Below are positions 10,958-21,784 of a stretch of 64,000 bases of DNA, one piece after another. A program made the position numbers and the translations under genes. The stretch comes from Tetracentron sinense (taxonomy: Eukaryota > Streptophyta > Magnoliopsida > Trochodendrales > Trochodendraceae): assembly GCA_015143295.1 (NCBI GenBank), contig CM026554.1, positions 26,195,215-26,259,214 of the forward strand, written 5' to 3'. Every line of letters begins with the position of its first letter. Positions within the stretch are counted from its first letter, which is position 1. The notes beneath the pieces were generated by a model. It saw nothing but the letters and a program-made list of their open reading frames with translations. It did not search any database and had not been told where the DNA came from.

Positions 10958-11145
10958 TACGACCGATCGTACACACCCTACGAACGATCGTAGGTGAGTT
11001 ACGATCGATCGTAGAGGTTATGATCGATCGTAGAATCTCAGGAATTTACAAAAGTTTCGGGTCGATATACGATCGATCGTGGATAATTTACGATGGATCG
11101 TAGTACAACTTACGATCGATCGTAGACAGGTTACGATCGATCGTA
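10958..11145 (+). promoter_or_regulatory. Phased palindrome array in LTR copy B
   Basis: Eight 14-base sites of the form TACGATCGATCGTA start at 10958, 10979, 11000, 11019, 11068, 11089, 11111 and 11132. Three are exact palindromes (11000, 11111, 11132) and the rest carry mostly one change. Spacing is 19-22 bp, with one gap of 49. A TATA box follows 51 bp after the last site. Confidence 0.8.
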
Positions 11146-11195
11146 GATCGCGAATCCAGAAATTTTAATCGGATTTTTAGGGTTTCTTCACTACC

Positions 11196-11201
11196 TATAA
11201 A
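11196..11201 (+). promoter_or_regulatory. TATA box of LTR copy B
   Basis: CCTATAAAGG lies 51 bp downstream of the palindrome array and about 460 bp into the LTR. A TATA-like box sits at about the same place in the other Del-like LTRs, for example TATAAAAA at 32457. Confidence 0.65.
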
Positions 11202-12019
11202 GGTTGCCCGAGCCTTTAGGGCTCTCATCCACACACCTAGAGTATTTTTGAGAGTTAGCGAGAAAGGAGAAGGGGATCCTAACCTAGGGTTTGTTCTTGA
11301 AGGAGAAATCAAGGGTTTGATACCCTAGATCACCCCAAGCTTCGGTCAAGCTCGGGAGGACCACGTTCTTCAAGGTCGGTAGCATCTCACGCACGTTTTT
11401 GCAAAGGTTTTCTTCCCTATTCAGGTCGGTACTCTTTGCTACCCTCCTAGTTATAGCTTCTCTTTTCCTTTATTTCTTCTCGTTTTCCTTCACTTATATA
11501 TGTGTTATGAGATTGGTGGTATGAATGGTGAATGGAGGTGGATGTTAGCGAAAGGATGCCGTGTGGAGGATGTGATGAATGAATGGGAAAGGGCATTGTA
11601 CTAATAATGAACATACAAGTGTGATGTGAGCATAACCCACCTAGAAAAACATGATCTAGGTTTAAGTGAATAATCAACACACCCTATGTTTGATGAAATG
11701 CCAAGGTGAACAAAATGAATGATAAATTAAGGGAACCCATGCTTAAGTACTCTTGAAATTTGTTAGGGTTCATGATAGTGTGATTCTTACATTTCTTAAA
11801 ATGTGTAGATTATTACTCACTTAAATTGTTGTATGTTATACTTTGTGAATTACCCCAAATTGCCATATTTAATTCCAAATGCAAGTATGCACACGATTTC
11901 ACGAGCACGAATGCATGGCATGTTTTATCGGCGTTTTCAAGAACACGGTTTAGAGGTGGGGCATATCGTACGATATGTTTTACCTCGCTTTTGGCAAGGA
12001 CAAGACAATCATGCATTTT

Positions 12020-12260
12020 CATAAGAAGGGTCTCCCTTCCCTCGCAAGTGCATACATAACATAAGAAGGGTCTCCCTTCCCTCGCAAGTGCATCTCACAA
12101 GGACATCTCGCAAGTGAATCTAACAAGTGGAAGGACAAGCATGAGCATTCTAGGAAGAAGGGTCTCCCTTCCCTCACAAGTAGTTTACTCTTCCGAGTAG
12201 GCATGACAAGCATGAGCATTCTAGGAAGAAGGGTCTCCCTTCCCTCACAAGTAGATTACT
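12020..12260 (+). repeat. Short tandem repeats in LTR copy B
   Basis: The unit GAAGGGTCTCCCTTCCCTC with flanking AAGTG/CATGAGCATTC text occurs four times (about 12024, 12064, 12156 and 12226), with unit lengths of about 40-70 bp. GGGTCTCCCTTCCC is itself partly an inverted repeat. It occupies the same LTR position as the unrelated-looking tandem repeats of the other copies. Confidence 0.8.
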
Positions 12261-12535
12261 TTTCAGAACAAGCAAGCATGATACAAGCATGACATGGCAT
12301 GACACGCATGATATGACAAGATAAAACAAACATGACAAGTTTTCAAGCATGGAAATGGTATTTCCAGTCAAGTCAAGTGCACAAGGTCTTCGAGGGTTTT
12401 ATCGGTTTTTTTTTAATGCAAGCATGATTACAAACTGCTTTATTTCCTTGTATGATATGAACTGTTCCTATCTTATATATATATATGTGTGCATTGCTAT
12501 CTCATGCTATGACTATTGGTTAGTATTTAGTACCC

Positions 12536-12556
12536 GCTGAGTATTCCATGCTCAGC
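12536..12556 (+). other. Conserved hairpin upstream of the small ORF (copy B)
   Basis: GCTGAGTAT-TCC-ATGCTCAGC forms a 9-bp stem with one T-G pair and a 3-base loop, 10 bases before the ATG at 12567. Confidence 0.6.
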
Positions 12557-12566
12557 CGTACTTCTT

Positions 12567-12683
12567 ATGTCGGCAGGTTCTGAGGGAGCTGCTGCTCCAT
12601 TTGATATTTGTGCTCCTGGTACATGGGTGGAGGAGGAGTACGTCGAGGTGCCTTTGGAGGAACCTCCCGTAGAGGGTTATTAG
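12567..12683 (+). CDS. LTR-encoded small ORF, 38 codons (copy B, divergent tail)
   Basis: The ORF starts ATGTCGGCAGG like the other copies, is uninterrupted, and includes WVEEEYVE (residues 20-27). Against the 29948 copy this block differs only at silent positions (GTG/GTC, TAC/TAT, GTC/GTA). The C-terminal half does not have the WPYLDYC block; it ends PPVEGY. This copy is therefore a divergent member, or the second half was lost and replaced. The function is unknown. Confidence 0.5.
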   Translation: MSAGSEGAAAPFDICAPGTWVEEEYVEVPLEEPPVEGY

Positions 12684-12750
12684 TGGGTGGTGTTAGATTC
12701 TGAGTGGATTAGCTGTGGGTGAGCATGAGTGATTATATCCATGCATTTTG

Positions 12751-12764
12751 GCGGGCATGTCCGC
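12751..12764 (+). other. Conserved LTR hairpin with compensatory change (copy B)
   Basis: GCGG-GCATGT-CCGC. The other copies have GTGG-GCATGT-CCAC (copy C has a changed loop), so both sides of one base pair differ together. This supports a structure that is kept. Confidence 0.6.
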
Positions 12765-12992
12765 ATTTTCTTTGTTTTGTTTTCTTTTGTCTTAAACTTG
12801 GACCATGTGTATATACTTAGAGGTTTGTTAGACTTCCGCTGTGGTTTATAGTTATGCTTCCGCTGTTACCCTCTATTGTACATGTTCTGTGGGTTTTGTA
12901 GGTTGGTTCGTCAAGCAAGTCCTGTAAGTCATGATTAAGTCGTCCAAGATTCACTCTAACTCCTAGGGTGGGTTTTGGGTCGCGACACATAC

Positions 12993-14269
12993 AAACCATC
13001 CAGTCTCCAGTACAAATCCCTATCCTTGAACAGATCGTCTACACTATCCCTTGCCCTGCAAACTGGCCCACGGCCCCAGCTCAAACCTCGACCTCTACGG
13101 GCCTCGTCCAGATCCCCTACATCCCTTCCCCACCTTTTAACCTTAATTAAGTACCTGCTCCCCACTCTCTTATCCTTGAGAGTGAGAGTATAGCCTATCT
13201 CACCCACTCTGGCTCGGTGTACCAACCTCCAACAACTGAGCCGGCAAAGGTAAAAGGAATAGAGAAAGAGAAAGCAGGGGTTTCAGACCCAGAGAGAGAA
13301 GCAGCAGACTCGGTAGTCTTGCTAAAAATCTTGGAAAAAGTAGAGGAGTTCAACATTACTCAACAATTGAGCAAAGTCCCAGCACAGATTTCCATCGTGG
13401 GTCTTCTTCTAACTTCTGAGCATCACCAGAAGTAGCTGTTCTGGGTATTTAACAATGCCCACGTAACACCAGACATATCGCCCGAGAAACTAGGGCATAT
13501 AGTGGGGCAGATACTTGAATCCAGAATTTTCTCCTTCATTGAAGAGGAAATACCCGACAGTGACAGGGATCACACTCGAGCTCTCTACATCGCAGTTTAG
13601 TGCATGGATAGAACATTATCTTCTGTACTGATCGACAATGGCTCTAACCTCAACGTCTGTACTCTGTCTACACTGCAAACCTTAGGGTTGGACCTCACTC
13701 AGGTGAAAAAGAGACCAATGATAATCAGGGCCTTTGACAACTCGACCAGACAAAATCTGGGTGATATTGACCTGACCATCAGGGTCGAACCTGCTTAGTT
13801 CACAATGAACTTTCAAGTCGTGAATGTGCCAGTCTCATTCACCTTGCTCCTTGGGAGGCCATGGATCCATGCGGCCAGAGCCATTCCCTCCTCTCTCCAT
13901 CAAACAATCAAATTCATTCAGGATGACCATCTGGTCGTGATCCCTTCCGATGAGATGGCTAGTTCCTTCGGGGATATACAAGAGTTGGGGCGAGTTAACG
14001 CCTTCATGACATACCAGTTCGAGCAAGTTAGTTCTATCAGCAGGGTAGAAGAGCAGAGCAGGCAAACAGTACCGCCATTTGTCAAGATGATGACCAGAAT
14101 GAATTATCAACCAGGTTCAGGCCTGGGAGTCAGAAATCAAGGGATGAAAAAGAGCTACGTACCTCCACGCTACACGCCACCATTCAGCTTAGGGTACAAG
14201 CCTAGATTCGAAGACTATCTCTCCAAATTTACAAAGAAGAACAGCGGGTCGACGAAGCCAGAACCCTGA
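12993..14269 (+). pseudogene. Tat protease region with G-patch-like motif
   Basis: After the solo LTR the Tat coding resumes. ORFs 13217-13435, 13604-13798 and 13805-14269 lie in a line separated by single TAG stops. They contain SSVLIDNGSNLNVCTLSTLQ, the Tat-type protease active site (D-N-G-S here), then VPVSFTLLLGRPWIHAARA and IPSSLHQTIKFI. Downstream is MNYQPGSGLGVRNQG, resembling the G-patch motif often found after the protease in this lineage. It would process Gag-Pol. The stops make it non-functional. Confidence 0.85.
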
Positions 14270-14949
14270 CCTCATATCTCTGTAACATTTCCAGTAGGAA
14301 CATTCAAAACCTATCCGGATACACCTCTTGCACCAATTGTCAAAACCTCAAACCCCCAGCCCAGTGTTGAATCTTCAGGGATTCCGGATATAGAAATATT
14401 CAGCAGGGCATAGATGTTCGACGAGCTGACTATTGAAGAAGCCGCAGAAATAGAAAATCCAGTGGGAGAACAAGTCTGCACCCTCTCCATCAGCGTCGAG
14501 GCATCCTCCAGTCGTCAACCACTGATCCGTTGGTGGACAGAGGCTCTCACCATCGAGGTCATTCAGGGCCGGGGCAAGTAGAGTACAGGTTAGGTTGGTT
14601 CGATCAAGCAATTACCGAAGCACCTCACTTCTCCTCCTTTTATCTTCTCTTTTGCTCCTGTTGCAAAATCCAAATGTCAGGCCACTGTAGGCCTCTTTTT
14701 TGTCGAGTCAATTTTGTAAATAGTCCACCTTTTATCAATATAAAATCAAATGTTTTGACTCAAAAATCATATTTTAAAAAAAAAACATTTCAAATTGACT
14801 GATGACGAAATCACACGAACTCTTCCCTTGGAAGGCCTAGTGTCCTGAAGCCAACAACAAAAAAATAACAAAAAGCATGCTAAACTAAGCTAATTGATTT
14901 ACAAGGAAATCGCATGCACTAAGGCTACCCCTGAACCCTCCTTGAGCTT
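14270..14949 (+). other. Spacer between Tat protease and RT
   Basis: Broken plus-strand coding continues to about 14590 (EEAAEIENPVGEQV and nearby), as the usual linker before RT. From about 14600 to 14949 the sequence is AT-rich, with an A-run near 14776-14786. I see no recognisable domain. Confidence 0.5.
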
Positions 14950-16582
14950 TTGAAAGTTAAGTATGACTCAAAACAGGAAAAAGAACCACCTCAAGAGCTT
15001 CTGGACCTCCTTGAGCACAGTGAAGGGATCCTACAGTCTAACATCGAGGACACTAAGACCATAAACCTCAGTTCTGAAAACAAACCTCAGGTTATCAAGA
15101 TTGGCACAATCATGAGCCCGCGGCAAAGAACATACATGATCAGCTTCCTAAAGAACTACAATGACATCTTCGTCTGGTCATATGCAGACATGCCCGGCCT
15201 GGACCTAGTATTGGTGGTACACAGACTGCCCCTGAACCCAGAAGTCAGACCAGTTAAGCAGAAACTAAGACAGATAAGGCCCGAATGGTAGCAAAAAGTC
15301 AAAGAGAAGGTAGAAAATCAAATCAGTGCAGGCTTCCTGGTAGTAACAACCTATACTGAATAGTTAGCCAACATTGTGCCGGTAGCCAAGAAGGACAGCA
15401 AGGTCCGTATGTGTATCGAATATCAAAATCTGAACAAGACAAACCCTAAAGACAACTTCCCTCTCCTACATATCGACATTCTCGTTGAATATACAGCGGG
15501 GCATGAAACGCCCTCATTCATGGATGGTTTCTCCGGATACAACTAGATCAGAATGACAGAAAAAGACATGAAGAAAACCTCCTTCATCACACCTTGGGGC
15601 ATGTTTTGCTACAAGGTAAATGCCCTTCGGGCTCAAAAATGAAGGGGCAACCTATCAGAGGGCCATGATGGCACTGTTCCACGACATGATCCACAAGTCT
15701 ACTAACGTATATTTGGATGATATGATCGTTAAATCGCTTACTACCAAGCAGTATCCGGAAGACCTGAAGAAACTGTGTGACAGACTCAGAGAATTTGGCC
15801 TGAGACTGAATCTGGCCAAATGCGTCTTTGGAGCCTCATCAGGAAAGCTCCTTGAATTCATAGTCAGCAAAAGAGACATTGAGATCGATCCAGCTAAAGC
15901 CAGAGCTATCATCAAAATGCAACCTCCACAAACTGAAAAGGAAATCCGCGGTTTCTTAGACAGAATCCAGTACATCAGTCGATTAATCTCTTAACTCACT
16001 CTGATATACGAGCCAATCTGCAAGCTTCTCTGAAAGAATACACCTACAGTCTAGACAGATGAGTGCCAGGAAGCCTTTAACAGAATAAAGCAATATCTCC
16101 TCCATCCTCTAGTACTCGTGCCTCCTACACCGGGATGGCCACTACAACTCTATATCTCAGTACAAGAAACCTCCATGGGGTGCGTTTTGGCACAACATGA
16201 CGAGACAGGTAGGACAGAGCAAGCCATCTACTTCATCAATAAATACCTGCTAGAGTACAAAGAGAGATACAACTCGCTCGAGAAAACTTGTCTAGCACTG
16301 GTCTGGGCTACTCAGCGTCTGCAGTACTATCTGCTCTCCTATCTGGTAATCCTGATCTCCCGGATAGACCCACTCATATACTTATTAGAAAAGTCAGCCA
16401 CTACCAGGAGGACAGCCCGATGGCTTATGATGTCTGAATTCGATATCATGTACATGACTCAGAAGTCAATCAAGGGGCAGGCGATTGCAGATCACATAGC
16501 CCACAGTCCAGTGCAAGACTATTTCTTAGTACATGATCAGTTTCCAGCTGAAGCCATCCTGTACAAAGAGCCTGAAGAATAG
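14950..16582 (+). pseudogene. Tat reverse transcriptase and first RNase H
   Basis: The RT starts with the linker MSPRQRTYMISFLKNY-NDIFVWSYADMPGLD and RPVKQKLRQIRPEW (14950-15291). It continues past a TAG through IVPVAKKDSKVRMCIEYQNL, FMDGFSGYN and KTSFITPWGMFCYKV, with a one-base frameshift near 15617. It then reads MPFGLKNEGATYQRAM, catalytic YLDDMIVKS (about 15710), FGLRLNLAKCVFG and IRGFLDRIQYISR. RNase H follows (16118-16582), with VQETSMGCVLAQHD, EYKERYNSLEKTCLALVWA and DPLIYLLEK. In-frame stops and the frameshift show it is inactive. Confidence 0.9.
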
Positions 16583-16935
16583 CTATACTTCGACGAACCC
16601 ACTAACGGTCACGGGCACAGGGCAGGAGCAATCCTGATCTCAACCAAGGGAACACACCTCCCGATCTCAGTCAAACTATGATTAACAACGAAGCAGAGTA
16701 TGAGACATGCATAATCGGATTATACGAAGCCCTGGGCATCGGGATTGAAGAGGTAGACATCTACGGTAACTCATCTTTGGTAATCTGTCAAGCAAACGAG
16801 TCTTGGGCTATCCGAGAAGTAAGGGTAATCTCATACTTGGCCTACCTTAACATAGTGATTACTCAGTTCAGGAGAATCACCTTCAGTCACAGGTCCAGGA
16901 ACCAAAATTGATTTACCGATGCACTGGCCACTCTC
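16583..16935 (+). pseudogene. Second, plant-type RNase H of the Tat element
   Basis: After the retroviral-type RNase H a second domain follows: YFDEPTNGHGHRAGAILIS, NNEAEYETCIIGLYEALGIG and VDIYGNSSLVICQ, and after a stop FTDALATLA. The pattern of YFDGS, NNEAEYEA and YGDSxLVI is that of the additional RNase H typical of Tat-lineage elements. The catalytic residues can be followed as D (YFDEP), E (NEAEYE), the position of D in YGNS (changed to N here) and D (TDALA). The N in place of D, together with stops, suggests decay. Confidence 0.75.
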
Positions 16936-18294
16936 GCCTATATGGTACAGATCCCCAGGAGCATCATGCTCTGGCCAATCGAGATTCAGAAACAGGATCA
17001 GCCTGCCTACTGCCTTGAGATCGAAGAGGTAACAGATAACAAGCCTTGGTATACGAACATCAAGCAGTACCTCAAGGACAGGACTTTCCCACTCGACGCA
17101 ACCAAAAGAGATCGCCAGGCAATCAGAAGACTAGCCATTCAGTTTGTACTCTCTTGAGGAATCTTGTACAAGATATCGCCGAACTTGATCTGGCTCAGAT
17201 GCCTCGACACTCGTGAAGCAGCACAAGTAGTCGAGGAAGTTCACAGAGGAACTTACGGCCCACACATGAACGGCATAATGGTCTCCAAGAAGATACTCAG
17301 ACTGAGCTACTACTGGTCAACAATGGAATCTGATTATTGCCAGTATGTATAGAAGTGCCACCAGTGCCAAATCTATGCCGACAGAATCAATACACCACCG
17401 ACCAGGCTGCACAATCTCACTGCTCTATGGCCATTCTCAGCTTAGGGCATCGACATCATCGGGCCCATAGCACTGAAAGCATCACCCGGACATCGATTCA
17501 TCCTGGTTACAATCAATTACTTCAGAAAATGGGTTGAGGCAGCCTCTTATGCCAATGTTACAGTCTCCGTGGTTCAGCGATTTCTAAAAAATGACATCAT
17601 CTGTCGTTATGGTGTCCCATTTGAGATTGTAACATACAATGCTCTCAACTTCTGCAACAATGGGATGACAGACCTCTGCCAGAAATTCAGGATACAGCAT
17701 CACAACTCCACACCATACAGGCCACAGACCAATGGTGCAGTTGAAGTCACCAACAAAAACATGAAGAAAATTATAGAGAAGATGGCAACCAACTACTTTG
17801 CCAGACATGAGATGCTCTCATACGCACTCATGGCTAACAGAACGTCCATCCGAACTTCAACTGGGGCAACAACATTTTCTCTGGCCTAAGGTATAGAAGT
17901 AGTCCTCCCTATTGATGTTAAAATTTCATCACTCTGGGTGTTAATGGAAGCATAAATCTCAGAGGCGAAGTGGGCGCAGACCTAGTATGAGCAGCTGAAT
18001 CTAATCGAAGAGCAACGATTGAAAGCCATCAACCACTCTTAGGCCTATCAGAGGCGCATAGCTAGAGCATTCAATAAGAAGGTCAAGCCACAAAACATTG
18101 AAGTCAGTGATCTGATTCTCCGGAAGATGTTGTCAAACCACTCTGTCCCAAGGGGCAAGTTCACACCTAACTATGAAGGCCCATACATCATCTGAGATAA
18201 ATTCTCAAGTTGTGCCCTTCGACTCGGACGTATGAATGACGAAAGCCTCTCAGAGCCCGTCAACATGGACAAAGTCAAACGATATTACACTTAG
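16936..18294 (+). pseudogene. Tat integrase
   Basis: The H2C2 zinc-binding part is seen in HRGTYGPHMNGIMVSKKILR, then Y-W and KCHQCQIYAD (17240-17390). The core has GIDIIGPI and HRFILVTINYFRKWVEA with the first aspartate. It then has ICRYGVPFEIVTYNALNF, where the second aspartate of the usual SDNG is lost (TYNA), and HHNSTPYRPQTNGAVEVTNK with the third acidic residue. The C-terminal region includes KPQNIEVSDLILRK, KFTPNYEGPYII and the end VKRYYT at 18294. It would insert the cDNA. Stops and the altered active site make it dead. Confidence 0.88.
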
Positions 18295-21174
18295 GGTCTA
18301 CACTTAGGCACTTTGCACTCATAAATTCTCCGAGAAATGACAGGAGGTCATCCTTGGCACACTCCTTATCCCTAATAATGTAAACTCATTTTTAAATCAA
18401 TGAAATCCACTAGTTAGCCCCCTTGAGCTTAACAGCCCTTCTTTCATACAACCTTTTCAGGGACACCCTCCCTCGCCTTCAGCGGTATTTGTCTGAACTT
18501 ACGTCATGACCTGATCCTGCCAATGGTACGTCAACCTGACAAATCAGGTACGGTCACTAAAGGGATCAAGATATTTCCAAAATCACCTCTCGAGTAGGAT
18601 TTAGACATCCTTCATACCATCCCCAGTGGAATCAAAGCCTCTCTAAAAATGTCTCCCCATAAACTCCAAACAGAGCAAGAATCCTCTCGATTTCCCCAAC
18701 CGAATCAACTCTCAATGGTATAAAATTTCCATCAAAGAAAAACTCAAAATAGAAGTCGAAACATTCTCAAAAGTCAGAGATTCCCCACAGAGACAAACCT
18801 CTCAAGGCTCTTTCCCCAGCAAAAACCTTTCAGAAACAATCCATCTCGAAAAGCAATCCCCAATCAGAAACAACCTCTCTCAATTTCCCTAGCGGAGCCA
18901 AAAAAACTCTGCCGAAAATCTCAAAGTACAAATTCCTAGGAGAGTACAACGAGAGAAGTCCCCAAAAGAGCAAAGATCAATTGCATAAAGGAGAAATCTC
19001 AGGGTGTCCCAAACTTCAGTCCCCTAACCTACATTTTATCCTACTTTAAGTCCTTTTAGATACCCTAGAAACTACGAGTGCAAACGCAGTACCGCATCTA
19101 CATCCTCGGCGGAACACAAATCATCGACAGATCGTCACTCAGGGCAATGAAGGGAGAAGACCCATTCTTTTCCCCAACAAATCGTGAGCATAAGTGAAAA
19201 CTGGCAACGTCCTCATTGCACAAAAATTACGTGACCCCAGACCTAGTCTTACGACTAGGGACAAAAAAGAGAAAAAAATCAACCAGCTTCACAGGTATGA
19301 GAAAAGCCGACAACGGCCTCATCGCGCAAAAATTATGCGAACCCATTGACTTGGTCATTCCAAGGTTAAAAAATGGAGAAAAGCTTAAGAGCAATTTAGC
19401 AACAAAGTCTGGTAGTAATTAGTCTCGCCGAATTCCCAACAATCCCTCACAGTCTGGCACGACAAACAGATTCCCCAACAATAGTCTCCAGCAGATTTTC
19501 CAGGCACTAGTCTCCAGCAGATGTTACAACTCCCCAGCAGACAGCTGACAATCTCCAGCAAAGTGCTGCTTCCCGACATATCCCCAGCAATAGTCTACAA
19601 CAATGTCACATTCCCCAACGGATCCTCAGTAGAGACCTCCAAATGCTCTCTACAGCACTCTCCTCAGCAAGAGTCTAGAAGTTTCCAATTGCTCTCCAAT
19701 AAGCTTCTCTCCAACCAGAATCCAATCTCCAGTAGCGACAAAACAAACAGGTCTACCACCATCATCCCTAGCGGTGACGAAACCTCTTCTGGGCATGCTC
19801 CTCTCTCCGAGAGTGAAAGACATACTACAAAATCCCCTAAGCCCTAGCAAAGGCAATTTCCTAGCAAATCTAAAAGCTAGCTAAGCATTTTTCTACTAAA
19901 ATCAAAAAACTTTTGCAAAAGTCTGTCACTTTTCTAAAAATATTTTTCAAAACAGAGCTTCCGGTACCGAGACCTGATCAAACCAACCAACATCAAGTAC
20001 ACCCAACAAGACAAGCAGAAGGAGCCAACACCGTGCATACTCGCAAGTCCCAATCAACAAAGTCATGGGAAAACATCCTCGCCTTTACACTCTGCATGAA
20101 TCACCAAAATCTAGTGCATCTAGGCCATTTCAAACATCAATCTGGCTAGCGCCTCCCGGACATGCCATCTTCAAAATCAATTTGGCTAGTGCCTTTGGGA
20201 CATGTCATCTCAATATCAATCTGGCTAGTACCTCTGGGACATGCCACAGCCTTCTTTGAAACCCCTGTGTGTCCTTGACATCTCAGGTGAGTATCGACGT
20301 AACGCACTTTGTCGGCACCTCGCATATCTTCCTTCGACACCCCCGTGTGTCCTTAGCATCCCAGGTGAGCATCGACATAACACACTTTGTCGACACCTCA
20401 TATGTCTTGATATCCCAGGTGAGCATCGACATAATGCACTCTTTTGGCACCTCGCATGGCCCCCTTTGACACCCCCATATGTCATTGGCATCTTAGGTGA
20501 GCATCGACATAATACACTTTGTCGGTACCTCGTATGTCTCGATATCCCAAGTGACCATCAACATAATACACTTTGTCGGCACCTCGCATATCCCCCTTCG
20601 ACACTCCCGTGTGTCCTTGACATCCCAGGTGAACATCAACATAACACACTTTGTCGGTACCTCGCATGTTTTGATATCTCAGGTGAGCATCAACATAACA
20701 CACTTTTTTGGCACCTCGCATGTCTCGATATCCCAGGTGAGCATCTACATAACGTACTTTATCGGTACCTCGCATATCCCCCTTTGACACCCCCGTGTGT
20801 CTCTGACATCCCGGGTGAGCATCGACATGACGCACTTTGTCGACCCTCGCATGTCCTCTTTCCGACACTCCAGGTATCCTTCATTTGTTTTGGCTAAGCA
20901 TCTCCAAGTAACACCATAACAACCAATCCTGGCTAGCGCCTCTGGGACATGTCATCTTTCATTGCATCCATTAAGTCTCAGCATGAGTACACTGAACTAC
21001 TTGCTATTCCCCAGCAATAGTCATACCACTTCATCGCACATTACTCATTGCATCACCTGCACAGCATGCATGCATATCATCATCCTATAAAAACTATTCT
21101 TAGTGTAAAAATAAGATGATTTCAGTCTTTGCCGTTTAATTGCCAGTCGACACTCTCCAGCAAAAAGGGGCAAC
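18295..21174 (+). other. Long 3' untranslated region of the Tat element with polypurine tract
   Basis: No protein domain is recognised. From about 18780 to 19760 the sequence is rich in short irregular repeats of TCCCCAGCAA and CTCCAGCAGA type. Tandem repeats follow (20245-20870). The region ends GCAAAAAGGGGCAAC at 21160-21174, the expected polypurine tract directly before the 3' LTR. Long non-coding 3' regions with tandem repeats are known in Tat/Ogre-type elements. Confidence 0.75.
20245..20870 (+). repeat. Tandem repeats in the Tat 3' region
   Basis: About nine copies carry the core CCCAGGTGAGCATCGAC, near 20285, 20358, 20412, 20490, 20545, 20622, 20678, 20732 and 20808. Spacing alternates between about 54-56 bp and 73-78 bp; the long unit has an extra block of about 22 bases (CCTTCGACACCCCCGTGTGT-like). 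Both strands stay open over hundreds of bases because the repeats lack stops, which explains the long but non-genic ORFs here. Confidence 0.88.
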
Positions 21175-21723
21175 TGTAAGCACCCAATTTTTACACACTA
21201 CTTTTAACCATGTTTTACACTTTTTAACCATGGTTATCCACAACTAAGCCCTAGTCAAACCCTAACCCTAGGTAAACCCCGGTCCAAATCCTGGTCAAAC
21301 TCTAGTCAAGCCTAGGCAAAATCCTAGGACAAACCTTAACCCTAGGTAAACTCTGGTTAGACCCTAGTAACCCCTAGGTAAACCCTAATTCAAACCCTAA
21401 CAACCCTAGGTAAATCCTGAACCTAAACCTTAGGCCTAATCCTAGGTAAGTCCTAAGTCAAACCTTAAGCCTAACCCTAGGTAAACCATGGTTAAACTGT
21501 TGCGCCCCAAAATACCTCCTAGGAGTTAAGGGATACTTTAGGTGTGACTATACGTACCTGCCAAACCATCATGTACAACAAGGTAAATATAATACTAAAA
21601 CAATGATAATCAGAGCGCGGAAGCTAAACATAAATGCGGAAGCGTAACTAACTTTTTTTTTTCTTCTAAGATTTTCAAAATAGTATTCCAAGTTAACATT
21701 TATACAAAACATGTCTAAGTCTA

Positions 21724-21741
21724 AGGTGGACAGGCCCACCT
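21724..21741 (-). other. Conserved LTR hairpin (copy C)
   Basis: The AGGTGG/CCACCT stem of six pairs is intact. The loop differs from the other copies (GCCTGT in LTR sense). Confidence 0.55.
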
Positions 21742-21784
21742 ATCAAAATACCAAAATACATAAGCACCCTCTCGTACTCTCCCC

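Larger units (their letters stand above)
10734..12987 (+). mobile_element. Solo LTR, Del-like (LTR copy B), in Tat gag/pro region
   Basis: The LTR runs from TGTAGAGCCCC to GGTCGCGACA and is flanked by a perfect 5-bp target duplication, CATAC (10729-10733 and 12988-12992). With no internal region, it is a solo LTR left by recombination between two LTRs. It has the palindrome array (10958-11145), a TATA box (TATAAA, 11196-11201), tandem repeats (about 12020-12260), the pre-ORF hairpin (12536-12556), the small ORF (12567-12683) and the second hairpin (12751-12764). Its palindromes are the ACGATCGATCGT type, different from the other four LTRs. Confidence 0.95.

Noticed and set aside
12019-12371. 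Minus-strand ORFs with LLVREGRPFFLECSCLS repeats
   Set aside because: They are translations of the tandem repeats in LTR copy B.
20241-20897. Plus-strand ORF of 218 residues
   Set aside because: It is a read-through of the Tat 3' tandem repeats. The opposite strand and other frames are also open, and the protein is a repeated GEHRHNTLCRHL-type pattern with no domain.
21240-21490. CCCTAA/CCCTAGG-rich tract resembling plant telomere repeats
   Set aside because: There is no regular 7-bp periodicity. The text is AACCCTAGGTAAACC-like, part of the Tat LTR, and recurs at 37490-37600 in the solo LTR.
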